Source: a bacterium
Lineage (GTDB): Bacteria > Krumholzibacteriota > Krumholzibacteriia > Krumholzibacteriales > Krumholzibacteriaceae
NCBI GenBank assembly: GCA_020350885.1
Contig: CP070727.1
Span: 1,921,580 to 1,971,845, forward strand
Direction: 5' to 3'
Length of the DNA stretch: 50,266 bases
The position numbers and the translations under genes are program-made. Shown here one piece after another: positions 7,921 through 15,797 of the stretch. The stretch's first letter is position 1; the number at the start of each line of letters is the position of its first letter. The notes under the pieces are model-generated. The model saw nothing but the letters and a program-made list of their open reading frames with translations. It did no database searches and had not been told where the DNA came from.

Positions 7921-10248
7921 TTACCGGTGGGTTCGGTTGGGTTCCGGCCCCATGAAGAAGACTATCTCCCCCCCGGACACAAGTTCATCGTGTTCAAGGT
8001 GGAGGCGGTTGATCACCTTACCGTTTACTTCCACCTTTTGCACATAGACATTTTCGCTGTCCTGGTCCTCTGCACGGATCACCAGCGTGTTCCCATTCTC
8101 CAGGTTCAGGGTCGCCCGTGCGACTAGCGGGCTGCCGATGGCGTACTGCCTCGAACCGGGACACACGGTATAAAAGCCCAGCGCGCTGAAGATGTACCAG
8201 GCGCTCATCTGTCCGGCGTCGTCGTTCCCGCAAAGACCATTTACACCAGGGCCATACATCGTATCCATAATCATACGCACCCTGGCTTGTGTCTGCCAGG
8301 GACGGTCGGTCCAATTGTAGAGATAGGCGATGTGGTGGCCCGGCTCGTTGCCGTGAACATAGTTACCGATGATCCCGTCGCGAGTGATGTCCTCGGTGCG
8401 GGCAATGAACTCGTCAGGTAGTTCCATCTCGAAGAGCTCGTCCAGGTGCCGACTGAATTTTTCAGGGCCACCCATCGTTTCCACCAAGGTCTCCGGGTCA
8501 TGCGGCACGTAGAGACTGTAGTTCCATGCGTTGCCCTCTATAAAACCCTGACCGTGAGTTTCCATCGTATTGAAATCTTCCCGCCATGTACCATTCCTCT
8601 TTTTCGGCCGCATGAAACCGAGATCCGGGTCGTAAACGTTTCTATAGCTTCGGGATCTCTCCATGTAACGGTTGTACAGAGCGTCGTTTCCCGCCTGACT
8701 CGCCAGCTGGGCGATGCACCAGTCGTCGTAGGCCAGTTCCAGTGTAATGCTAACCGATGAACCACTGGCCTCGTCCGGCACATAACCCAGATCCATGTAC
8801 TCTCCAACGCCGTCGAAGTAGGGAATACGCGATGTGGTTACACAGGCCTTCAGTGCCCGATCCAGGCCCGTTTCCCAGTTGGTCTTGGCTACAGCGTCGG
8901 CAATCACCGAAACCGCGTGGTAACCGATCATGCACCAGTTCTCATTGGCGTAGTGGCTCCAAATCGGCAACATGGGGTGCACGCTCTGGTCGTAGTGGGC
9001 CAGCATGCTGTTGATCATGTCTGTGTTTCTAGCTACCTGGATCAGGTTGAACAGGGGGTGTAGCGCCCGGTACGTATCCCACAGCGAGAAGATAGTGTAG
9101 TTCGTGAATCCATCGGACGTGTGCACATTCTGGTCGAGTCCACGGTACTGTCCATCCACATCCTCATACACAACCGGTCCAAGCATGGTGTGATACAGTG
9201 CAGTGTAGAACACGATCTGCTGGTCCCTGGTAAGCGATTCCACATCTACCCGGCCGAGCTCCCGGTTCCACTGCTGCCTCGCCTCCCCGCGAATCCGGTC
9301 GAAATCCCAGTGCGGCAGCTCTCTCTGCAGGTTCCTCAGTGCGCCAGCCGTGCTCACACTTGAGAGCGCTACCTTCACCAGTAATGGATCTTTTGGCCGG
9401 ACATCGAAATCGAAATGTGCACGGATTTCCCGTCCCGCCATCTCGGGAAAACTGGACTCCTGATCGAAGCGACGGTAGAAACCTTTGTAGGGGGTTTCGT
9501 CGTATTTTCTGTGCCCGTAACTCGTCATTGGCTGGCTGAATGCCATAACAAAATAGACCGTGCGGGTGCGTGCCCAGCCTGTGGTCTGGCGATAACCGGT
9601 CACCAGCGTGTCGTTTTCCACGCGCAAAAAGGTCCACACGTTCTTGCCCTCGAAATTGTAGATGTTGGCCATCATATCCAGTATGACGTGGGCCTCACCG
9701 CCTTTGGCGAATGTGTAGCGGTGCAAACCGACACGGGTGGTGGTGGTCAGCTCCACGTCGACGCCGAAATCGTCCAGGGTCACCATGTAATAACCGGGTT
9801 CGGCCCGTTCCGTGTCATGCCTGAACCGGGAGTGGAGGTTTGTGCCGGTTTGTCCAGTATCTGAGTGATCCAATTCCAGGATTCCGGTAGTCGGCATTAG
9901 CGATATGTCACCCAGGTCCGAATGGCCGGTACCGCTGAAATGTGTGTGGCTGAAGCCGAAGATCGTGCTGTCCTCGTACTGGTAGCCCGAGCAGTAACGG
10001 TAGGCTTCCCGAACGTACTGCCCCCGGGCGTCGTACATCATCAGGTGTCTGGTGTCCGGACTCAACTGCACCATGCCGAAGGGCACCGTTGCACCGGGAA
10101 ATGTGTGGCCCATCTTGTGGGTACCGATCATCGGATCCACGTAACGGGAGTAGTCCTCGGTTTTTTGCTGACCCCCTGCCACGGATGACCACAGGAGAGT
10201 AGCCGTCAACAGGAACAGGACGAATGTCTGTTTGTTCAGTGGCATCAT
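7921..10248 (-). CDS. GH92 family alpha-mannosidase, secreted
   Basis: 775 residues. A signal peptide of about 26 residues (ending VAGGQQ) precedes the family N-terminus YVDPMIGT, then FPGATVPFGMVQLSPDT. Further GH92 landmarks are GFSHTHFSGTG (98-108), YTALYHTMLGP (348-358), SLWDTYRALHP (388-398), EGNAW with E571, and CGNDDAGQMSAWY (673-685) with D676/D677; the last two segments hold the catalytic acid and base in studied members. GH92 enzymes are calcium-dependent exo-alpha-mannosidases (1,2-, 1,3-, 1,4- or 1,6-) acting on N-glycan or mannan chains; linkage cannot be read here. The length is normal for the family. It stands alone on the strand, bracketed by short copies of the tRNA-Glu 3' end, which may mark past integration. 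The start codon follows a weak AAAGAG. Confidence 0.93.
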   Translation of the reverse strand: MMPLNKQTFVLFLLTATLLWSSVAGGQQKTEDYSRYVDPMIGTHKMGHTFPGATVPFGMVQLSPDTRHLMMYDARGQYVREAYRYCSGYQYEDSTIFGFSHTHFSGTGHSDLGDISLMPTTGILELDHSDTGQTGTNLHSRFRHDTERAEPGYYMVTLDDFGVDVELTTTTRVGLHRYTFAKGGEAHVILDMMANIYNFEGKNVWTFLRVENDTLVTGYRQTTGWARTRTVYFVMAFSQPMTSYGHRKYDETPYKGFYRRFDQESSFPEMAGREIRAHFDFDVRPKDPLLVKVALSSVSTAGALRNLQRELPHWDFDRIRGEARQQWNRELGRVDVESLTRDQQIVFYTALYHTMLGPVVYEDVDGQYRGLDQNVHTSDGFTNYTIFSLWDTYRALHPLFNLIQVARNTDMINSMLAHYDQSVHPMLPIWSHYANENWCMIGYHAVSVIADAVAKTNWETGLDRALKACVTTSRIPYFDGVGEYMDLGYVPDEASGSSVSITLELAYDDWCIAQLASQAGNDALYNRYMERSRSYRNVYDPDLGFMRPKKRNGTWREDFNTMETHGQGFIEGNAWNYSLYVPHDPETLVETMGGPEKFSRHLDELFEMELPDEFIARTEDITRDGIIGNYVHGNEPGHHIAYLYNWTDRPWQTQARVRMIMDTMYGPGVNGLCGNDDAGQMSAWYIFSALGFYTVCPGSRQYAIGSPLVARATLNLENGNTLVIRAEDQDSENVYVQKVEVNGKVINRLHLEHDELVSGGEIVFFMGPEPNRTHR

Positions 10249-10336
10249 GATGGCTCTTTCGGGTTAGTAGTGAAGGTCTGACGGTGAATGGATTGCTTCA
10301 TTATGCGTCCCATATCAAACCAGTCCAAAGAATAGA

Positions 10337-10349
10337 GTCCCCAACGGGA
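10337..10349. repeat. Copy B of the tRNA-Glu 3'-end repeat
   Basis: GTCCCCAACGGGA matches 13 nt of the tRNA-Glu 3' end and is followed by CCGCGGGAC, similar to the bases after copy A (CTACGGGAC). It sits between the GH92 start and the tRNA. Confidence 0.6.
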
Positions 10350-10376
10350 CCGCGGGACTCACATTATACATTTTGG

Positions 10377-10390
10377 CGTCCCCAACGGGA
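10377..10390. repeat. Copy A of the tRNA-Glu 3'-end repeat
   Basis: CGTCCCCAACGGGA is identical to the terminal 14 nt of the tRNA-Glu gene 40 bp away and shares GGCGTCCCCAACGGGAC with copy C. Tandem partial copies beside a tRNA 3' end are what repeated site-specific integration leaves, but no integrase is present in the window. Confidence 0.6.
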
Positions 10391-10429
10391 CTACGGGACC
10401 TAAATATTCACGGTTTTGATTATAAAAAA

Positions 10430-10504
10430 CGTCCCCAACGGGATTCGAACCCGTGTTGCCGCCGTGAAAGGGCGGTGTCCTAGTCCTGGCTAGACGATGG
10501 GGAC
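10430..10504 (-). tRNA. tRNA-Glu: tRNA-Glu (anticodon TTC)
   Basis: Read on the minus strand, GTCCCCA pairs with TGGGGAC in the acceptor stem, the anticodon stem CCGCC/GGCGG encloses CTTTCAC with anticodon TTC, and the T arm is ACGGG-TTCGAAT-CCCGT. The discriminator base is G and CCA is not encoded. A run of T follows the 3' end and may serve as terminator. Confidence 0.95.
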
Positions 10505-10561
10505 GCCTCGAACACGCTGTGTTTTTCAATCCATGCAATGTATCAATGGGATCGTGCAAAG

Positions 10562-11224
10562 TCAACCTGAAATGGTTTTCCTGCCTGCCTGGTAGCGTCT
10601 TATGACACCCAGCACCGTGCCTACTATCCGGCATGTTTCGAGTTCGTCTTTGTTCAGTACTATAGGCTCGTACATCTTATTCGACGGTTTCAGTATTATG
10701 CTATCACCCCGTTTTATTAATCGCTTCACCGTGGCCTCTCCGTCTACGAGTGCCACGACGATATCTCCGCTACGGCAAACCGGATCCCTGCTCACGACGA
10801 GAAGATCGCCCGGCATAATGTGGTCATCGATCATGCTGTCGCCCTTGACTTCGAGTAAAAAGTCACCTGGTTGACGAAAGAGCTTTTCATCTAATAATAT
10901 AAAATCATTTATATCCTCAACAGGCAGCGCCGGTTCACCCGCTTTGATATCACCAGCAACGGGGTAATTCACCGTCCCCCTATCAGAAACCTCACCGCCC
11001 TGCATGCCCTTCGGTCGCAGAATCTCGATCGCCCTGGAGCTTCTGCTGACCCGCCTGATATACCCCTTCCTTTCTAAGGCATTCAGATGGTCGACCACAC
11101 CTCGATTCGATTTCAGCCCAAACGCCTCCCTGATATCCCTGATGGTAGGCGGGTAGCCGTACCTCATTTGATAGCCGCCCAGAAAATCCAGTACCTGCTT
11201 CTGTCGAGCTGTCAAATCGTTCAT
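10562..11224 (-). CDS. lexA: LexA repressor, SOS regulator
   Basis: 220 residues. The N-terminal winged helix (LTARQKQVLDFL, PPTIRDIREAFGLKS) binds DNA; the C-terminal S24 peptidase domain holds the self-cleavage bond A95-G96 (KAGEPAL), the nucleophile S130 in GDSM and the general base K167 in TVKR. DNA damage and RecA trigger cleavage and lift repression. It lies 63 bp downstream of the DnaE-like gene in the same direction, so the two are probably one operon. A short inverted repeat, ATCACC-A-GGTGAT (11252-11264), lies in the gap. All catalytic residues are present, so it should work normally. The tRNA-Glu gene follows 57 bp after its stop. Confidence 0.95.
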   Translation of the reverse strand: MNDLTARQKQVLDFLGGYQMRYGYPPTIRDIREAFGLKSNRGVVDHLNALERKGYIRRVSRSSRAIEILRPKGMQGGEVSDRGTVNYPVAGDIKAGEPALPVEDINDFILLDEKLFRQPGDFLLEVKGDSMIDDHIMPGDLLVVSRDPVCRSGDIVVALVDGEATVKRLIKRGDSIILKPSNKMYEPIVLNKDELETCRIVGTVLGVIRRYQAGRKTISG

Positions 11225-11287
11225 ACGTCAACAACCTCGTGCAAGCTCATAATCACCAGGTGATACCGTAGCCCGTGTGTACGTCTC

Positions 11288-14062
11288 CTACTCTTCATCA
11301 AACAGCGATATCTGAGGCGTAGGCGGTTTCTGCTTACGCTGCACGACAGGTTTCTTCGGGACCTTCGTGAAAAATCCGACCTTCCCCCCGCCTTCGTAGA
11401 AATCCGCACAGATACCGATGAGCTCTCCCCTTTCCAATCCATCAGCGTCGAACACGCCATCCTCTATCAGGGAAATCACTGTCTTCATCGCAATCCGTTC
11501 GAAGGTTCGTTCCATAAAATCCATGAGGGATGCAAATGGGCCATGTTCAGATCGTTCCCGCAGGATATCCTCGAGCTCGCCCCTATCGATGGATCTCCCG
11601 TATTGCAGTGGTAACCTGATACCACCTTCTTCAAATAGAAACCAGTTATTACTCGCATTGACGTCGACAGGAAAAATCGTTACGCCGGTATCCTCCAAAT
11701 ACTCGAGGTACCTACGCTGCCTGTCCCGTACATCGAAGTTACTGTTGAGAAGAGCAGTGAAATACTCATTGAAGAGATGGACTTTTAAGAGAGCCGTCCG
11801 GTACGAAAGATATGCCTGATAACAACTGAGTACTTTATTGTGAGTGTATGCAACATTATGCAAAAGAAAGTCGAATATATGCTGGGCTTCTTCCTCGTTG
11901 AGCCCTTTATCCATGGCGCCGCGCATGTATTCGAGGCGCGCCTGAGAGAGCTCACCGGTGTCTTTGTTCCTGATGGCATTCTCCACACTCACTGTGTGTT
12001 CACACTCAAGCCCGGCGGTGTAATTCAGGATTTCCCTGACCTGTTCGTTGTAGAGGAGAAGTCCCCGCGTATTTTCGAGCGAAGCGGCAAGAAGATGATG
12101 CGGGAGTTTCACCTTTCCTTTCTTCTCCGCATTTTCCAGATACCTTTGCCAGAGCCGCCCCTCGAGCGGCGCGGGCCTGTAAAGGGATATCACGTTCACC
12201 AGTTCGTCAAAGGTATCCGGCTGAACCTTCATGAGCAAATCACGCATCCCCTGGCTCTCCAGAAGATAGACACCATCGGTATTACCGGATGAGACAAGTG
12301 CGTAAACCTTCGGATCGTCGAGAATCTCCGGGAGCCAATTGCCGCTTTTTGCTGAATCTCTTCCAAAAAGTGACGGCATCTCACTACGTTTTTTCCTCTG
12401 GTCTATAAGAACACGTTCCAGTGCCGAGAGGAAATGCGAGTGCTGAATTACAACGATCCACCCTCCCATCACTTCTATCGTCGCATTGCTCATCTGCACA
12501 AACCGCTCGCCGGCTGGACCCGTGATGAATGATGTCACATCCTTCAAGGATTTCGGCAGTATCACAAGCCGCGATGAATTCATATGAAACCTGAATAGCT
12601 TCCCCCGCAAGACATCGGCTGCATGCAGCGTTCTTCGTACAACCTCCTCGCTCTTGTACAGATGCCGAAGTGCCTCAGAACTCTCGAGCATGGCCGCAAG
12701 CGTGCGATGCCTTCTCTCGACCGACGACAATCGTCCCAGCTCCTCCTGCACCTCCCGAGGCATCCCGAGTACCTCACCCACTTCCTTGAGCAACATCTGG
12801 AACGATACCGCTTCCTGAGTCATCTGAAAGAATGGATCGTAGCCGGGAAGCAACTCTTTTAAAATCGTAATGAATGCCTCCCTGCTACCCTCCGATGTGA
12901 TAAATTCTACGGGTGGCGGGGTGCCGGGACGTGCTGTGGTGAAGGATTCAAGTGAAAGATCATGCTCGAGTGGATTCAGAGGGATGATGCCGAGCAGGTA
13001 GGCCAGGAAGCTTTCCAGTATGCTGCTACTCATCAGCTCCAACCATATTCCCTTCCTTGCGGCCTTCGCGGTAAGTTCCCTGACAAAGATCATAAAACCT
13101 GAAAGTCCCTCACGCTCCAAGCATGCGAGCTCCTTCTCCATCAGCTCCTTCAACCGTGCGGACTCGTCGGCCGATCTATCATGAAACCGCAGTAATAATC
13201 GCCGGTGAGCCAGCTCCCTGAGCCTGTCCTGCGATCCCTGCACTGCCGAGAACCTCAGTCGCCCCTCCACGGGAAGCGTAACGGTACACCGTTCTGCCAC
13301 GATACCGGATTGGTCCAAAGCATCACGGATTGAATAGAAATAGGGTTCGAGCTCCTTTCCTCGTTTGAGGTAAAATTCATCGTGCGAGATATCGGCCTCC
13401 TTCGCCGCTTCCTTGTCCCGTATCATGCGGAGTATACTGCAATATTCTCCGTCGCTCTTGTTCAGGTACCTATCGTTATTGGTTGCGATGAGCGGCACCC
13501 CGATCCTCTTCGAAATGAGGGTGAGATGATCCACGATGAGCCGTTCCTCTGGTAGATTGTGGTTCATGATCTCGAGGAAGAGATTATCTTCTCCGTATAT
13601 CGCTAGAAGCTTTTGAACGATGTCCCGAACCCTCCCGAGGTTGCCGTGCAATATCGAATATGCGGTCTCGCCCCTCGTACAGCCGGTCAATGCTATCATT
13701 CCCTCGCTGTGCCGGGCCAATTCATCCTCCGTAACGTGGCCGTCACTCTTACCCTGTGTATGAAGGTTCACCAGCCTTACGAGGTTGTGGTACCCGCGGT
13801 CGTTCTCGGCCAGGAGCGTGATGTGGTAGAGCCCATCTCCCCCGACGAGGGATGGATGCCTCAGCTCCACTCCCAGAATCGGTTTGAGCCCGCTCTCAAT
13901 TGCCAATCTGTAGAACTGGTGGTGCCCATACGTGGACCAATGATCCGTCAGTCCGACGGCAGGGAACTTGAGGAACGCAGCCCGCGCAACGAGCTCCTCC
14001 GGCGTGATCATCCCCTCATACGGGCTGTACACGCTATGCACGTGAAGAGGGACGTAGGCCAT
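11288..14062 (-). CDS. DnaE-like protein (PHP domain + polymerase III alpha fold) with lost polymerase active site
   Basis: 924 residues, shorter than DnaE (about 1,150). The N-terminal PHP domain keeps HVHSVYS (H7, H9), LTDH (D40, H41), GVE (E66) and YHITLLA, though the last segment reads ATNNDRYL where DnaE has ATNDVHYL. The polymerase part aligns throughout with DnaE: AYLLGIIPLNPLEHDL, EVGEVLGMP, GVYLLESQGM, LYRPAPL, LLLYNEQV, FPVDVNAS. But PDxDxDF has become PPPVEF (382-387), GPGRGSGAGS has become LELMSSSILES, and the FDFLGLRTL segment with the third aspartate is replaced by an HSHFLSAL stretch. It therefore should not polymerise. The C-terminus QISLFDEE fits a sliding-clamp binding motif. 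It leads an operon with lexA behind a palindromic promoter, pointing to a DNA-damage role, perhaps as a clamp-bound scaffold or PHP nuclease; this is inference. CAGGAG lies 8 nt before the ATG. Confidence 0.88.
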   Translation of the reverse strand: MAYVPLHVHSVYSPYEGMITPEELVARAAFLKFPAVGLTDHWSTYGHHQFYRLAIESGLKPILGVELRHPSLVGGDGLYHITLLAENDRGYHNLVRLVNLHTQGKSDGHVTEDELARHSEGMIALTGCTRGETAYSILHGNLGRVRDIVQKLLAIYGEDNLFLEIMNHNLPEERLIVDHLTLISKRIGVPLIATNNDRYLNKSDGEYCSILRMIRDKEAAKEADISHDEFYLKRGKELEPYFYSIRDALDQSGIVAERCTVTLPVEGRLRFSAVQGSQDRLRELAHRRLLLRFHDRSADESARLKELMEKELACLEREGLSGFMIFVRELTAKAARKGIWLELMSSSILESFLAYLLGIIPLNPLEHDLSLESFTTARPGTPPPVEFITSEGSREAFITILKELLPGYDPFFQMTQEAVSFQMLLKEVGEVLGMPREVQEELGRLSSVERRHRTLAAMLESSEALRHLYKSEEVVRRTLHAADVLRGKLFRFHMNSSRLVILPKSLKDVTSFITGPAGERFVQMSNATIEVMGGWIVVIQHSHFLSALERVLIDQRKKRSEMPSLFGRDSAKSGNWLPEILDDPKVYALVSSGNTDGVYLLESQGMRDLLMKVQPDTFDELVNVISLYRPAPLEGRLWQRYLENAEKKGKVKLPHHLLAASLENTRGLLLYNEQVREILNYTAGLECEHTVSVENAIRNKDTGELSQARLEYMRGAMDKGLNEEEAQHIFDFLLHNVAYTHNKVLSCYQAYLSYRTALLKVHLFNEYFTALLNSNFDVRDRQRRYLEYLEDTGVTIFPVDVNASNNWFLFEEGGIRLPLQYGRSIDRGELEDILRERSEHGPFASLMDFMERTFERIAMKTVISLIEDGVFDADGLERGELIGICADFYEGGGKVGFFTKVPKKPVVQRKQKPPTPQISLFDEE

Positions 14063-14114
14063 TATTCAGGCTCCTGCAATGGAGTCATCAATGGGAATCG
14101 AATGCCCATTGAAC

Positions 14115-14143
14115 ATAGTACTATACAAATGTATAGCTATCAA
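14115..14143 (-). promoter_or_regulatory. Promoter of the DnaE-like/lexA operon
   Basis: On the minus strand TTGATA (14138-14143) and TACTAT (14115-14120) are exactly 17 bp apart, giving a start near 14108 and a leader of about 46 nt. Confidence 0.55.
14121..14136. promoter_or_regulatory. Candidate LexA operator in the promoter spacer
   Basis: CTATACA-AA-TGTATAG is a perfect 7-bp inverted repeat with a 2-bp centre. It fills the spacer between the -35 and -10 of the DnaE-like/lexA promoter, the classic place for a repressor. LexA is the obvious candidate because it is encoded in the operon; the LexA site of this lineage is unknown to me. Confidence 0.5.
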
Positions 14144-14182
14144 GAAAAAATGTGAAATATTCATGTGGTCAAACATACCTTG

Positions 14183-14211
14183 TTGAAGCCAAAGCCATAG
14201 CATGTTACTAT
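14183..14211 (+). promoter_or_regulatory. Possible promoter of the RsbU-type phosphatase gene
   Basis: TTGAAG (14183-14188) and TACTAT (14206-14211) are 17 bp apart, 32 bp ahead of the ATG at 14244. Confidence 0.4.
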
Positions 14212-14243
14212 GTTTTAGATTACCGATAAAAGAGGTGTACAGA

Positions 14244-15548
14244 ATGGTTGAGCGAGAAAATGAAAACAGATTAACGAAGCTCGAAAAGGAGAACCAGCGG
14301 CTTCGAACCGCTATAGACGAGCTCACGGTTTTAAACGACATCGCCACGGCTATAGGCTCGACCATTGCGCTCGAAGAGGTTATCGACCTCATGGTTCGTA
14401 AGTGCATAAAACACCTGAAAGTCGAGCAAGGCACGGTGACCCTTCTCGACACCAATGAAAACAAGGATGCCCTGAGAACCATGGTCCGGCGAGCGGACAC
14501 CTCACGATACGTTCTCCCATACCATCTCGACACACAAATTACCGGGTGGATGCTCAAAAATAAAAAACCGTTACTTATCAATGACTTTTCCAACGATAAT
14601 CGATTCCAGAAGGCAAAAAAGGAAAACTATCCGATCCGGTCCCTATTGAGTGTGCCACTCCTTCTCAAGGGGCGGATGATCGGTACATTGAACGTTTTCA
14701 ATAAAAAAACCGATGAAGCATTCACAGAAGAAGACAAACGCATGATTACGATCATCGCATCGCAATCAGCACAGATTATCGAGAACGCAAGGCTTTACGA
14801 AGAAGAACAGACACTCATGCATATTCGTGAGGAGATGCGGCTTGCATACAAAATTCAGACAGACCTGCTGCCCAAGACGGCACCCGATGTGGCCGGCTAC
14901 GAGATAGCTGGTAAGAGCCTTCCGGCTAAGTCGGTTGGAGGCGATTATTTCGATTTCGTCGAAGCCGATCCCAAGCATCTAGCCTTGTGCCTCGGGGATG
15001 TATCGGGCAAGGGAATGCCGGCGGCCCTTCTCATGTCGAACCTCCAGGCGACCCTACGCGGTCAAATCACACAACAACTATCACCAAAGAAATGCCTCGA
15101 ACATTCAAATAAAATCATGTTCAGAAACACCGATCCTTTCCGATTCGCAACCCTATTCTACGGCGTCCTCGATAGTGAAAAACACGAGCTCCAGTACGCA
15201 AATGCCGGGCACAATCCCCCCTTTCTTATCAAATCTGGGAAGGATCCCGTCCGTTTAGGGACCGGCGGAATCGTTCTCGGTATCATAGAGGATTTCACCT
15301 ATCCGGAAGAGCATGTTCCATTCGATACCGGAGATATACTGGTCGTCTACTCGGATGGTGTAACGGAAGCGTTCGATGATAAGGATGAGGAGTTCGGCGA
15401 GGAACGGCTTATCTCGATGGTTAAGAAGTACAGCGGCGATCCGGTCGAGCAGATCATCGAGAAGATTATTGGGGCCGTACAGCACCATACGGTTGGTGTC
15501 CAGCAGATGGACGATATCACCCTGATCATCGTAAAACGCACAGAATAA
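14244..15548 (+). CDS. GAF domain PP2C-type (SpoIIE/RsbU) serine phosphatase
   Basis: 434 residues from the ATG at 14244, which has AGAGGTG upstream; an earlier ATG at 14202 lacks a site. Residues about 5-30 are charged and likely coiled coil; 35-185 are a GAF sensor domain; 210-430 are the SpoIIE-type phosphatase with GGDYFDF, LGDVSGKGMPAALLM, NAGHNPP, VVYSDGVTEA and QMDDITL, whose aspartates bind the metals. RsbU-type enzymes dephosphorylate anti-sigma-factor antagonists or other response partners. No membrane segment is seen, so it is cytosolic. A Ser/Thr kinase gene follows on the same strand after 249 bp with its own promoter; a functional pairing is possible but no STAS or anti-sigma gene is in the window. 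Confidence 0.92.
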   Translation: MVERENENRLTKLEKENQRLRTAIDELTVLNDIATAIGSTIALEEVIDLMVRKCIKHLKVEQGTVTLLDTNENKDALRTMVRRADTSRYVLPYHLDTQITGWMLKNKKPLLINDFSNDNRFQKAKKENYPIRSLLSVPLLLKGRMIGTLNVFNKKTDEAFTEEDKRMITIIASQSAQIIENARLYEEEQTLMHIREEMRLAYKIQTDLLPKTAPDVAGYEIAGKSLPAKSVGGDYFDFVEADPKHLALCLGDVSGKGMPAALLMSNLQATLRGQITQQLSPKKCLEHSNKIMFRNTDPFRFATLFYGVLDSEKHELQYANAGHNPPFLIKSGKDPVRLGTGGIVLGIIEDFTYPEEHVPFDTGDILVVYSDGVTEAFDDKDEEFGEERLISMVKKYSGDPVEQIIEKIIGAVQHHTVGVQQMDDITLIIVKRTE

Positions 15549-15704
15549 ATGCAGTATTTATAGTATTATTGATGCTGCTCCGGAATGCCTTCAGGGACTC
15601 CAACCCCCAAGCGGAGTATATAAGATCGACGAAACGCAACGGATCCACTATCTCGCAACAGATTAATTCACAATATGTTATACAATTTTAATTATATTTA
15701 TATT

Positions 15705-15733
15705 TTGACAAAATATCTCTGAATTGTTATTAT
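15705..15733 (+). promoter_or_regulatory. Strong sigma-70 type promoter for the Ser/Thr kinase gene
   Basis: TTGACA (15705-15710) and TATTAT (15728-15733) are 17 bp apart, with an AT-rich stretch upstream (15661-15704) that could act as an UP element. The start near 15740 leaves a leader of about 58 nt. Confidence 0.65.
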
Positions 15734-15797
15734 TGATGCGGGTTAATTAAGTTATAGAGTAATTAGCGGGCTTCAAAAAGATTCGATCCGGTATTCA

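Noticed and set aside
7903..10443. Repeated CCCCAACGGGA sequences as a possible CRISPR array
   Set aside because: Only three short copies with irregular spacing, one 2.4 kb away, and all match the tRNA-Glu 3' end; no cas gene.
11288..14062. Ordinary replicative DnaE or DnaE2/ImuC
   Set aside because: All three polymerase aspartate positions and the nucleotide-binding glycine loop are replaced, although the surrounding fold motifs are kept.
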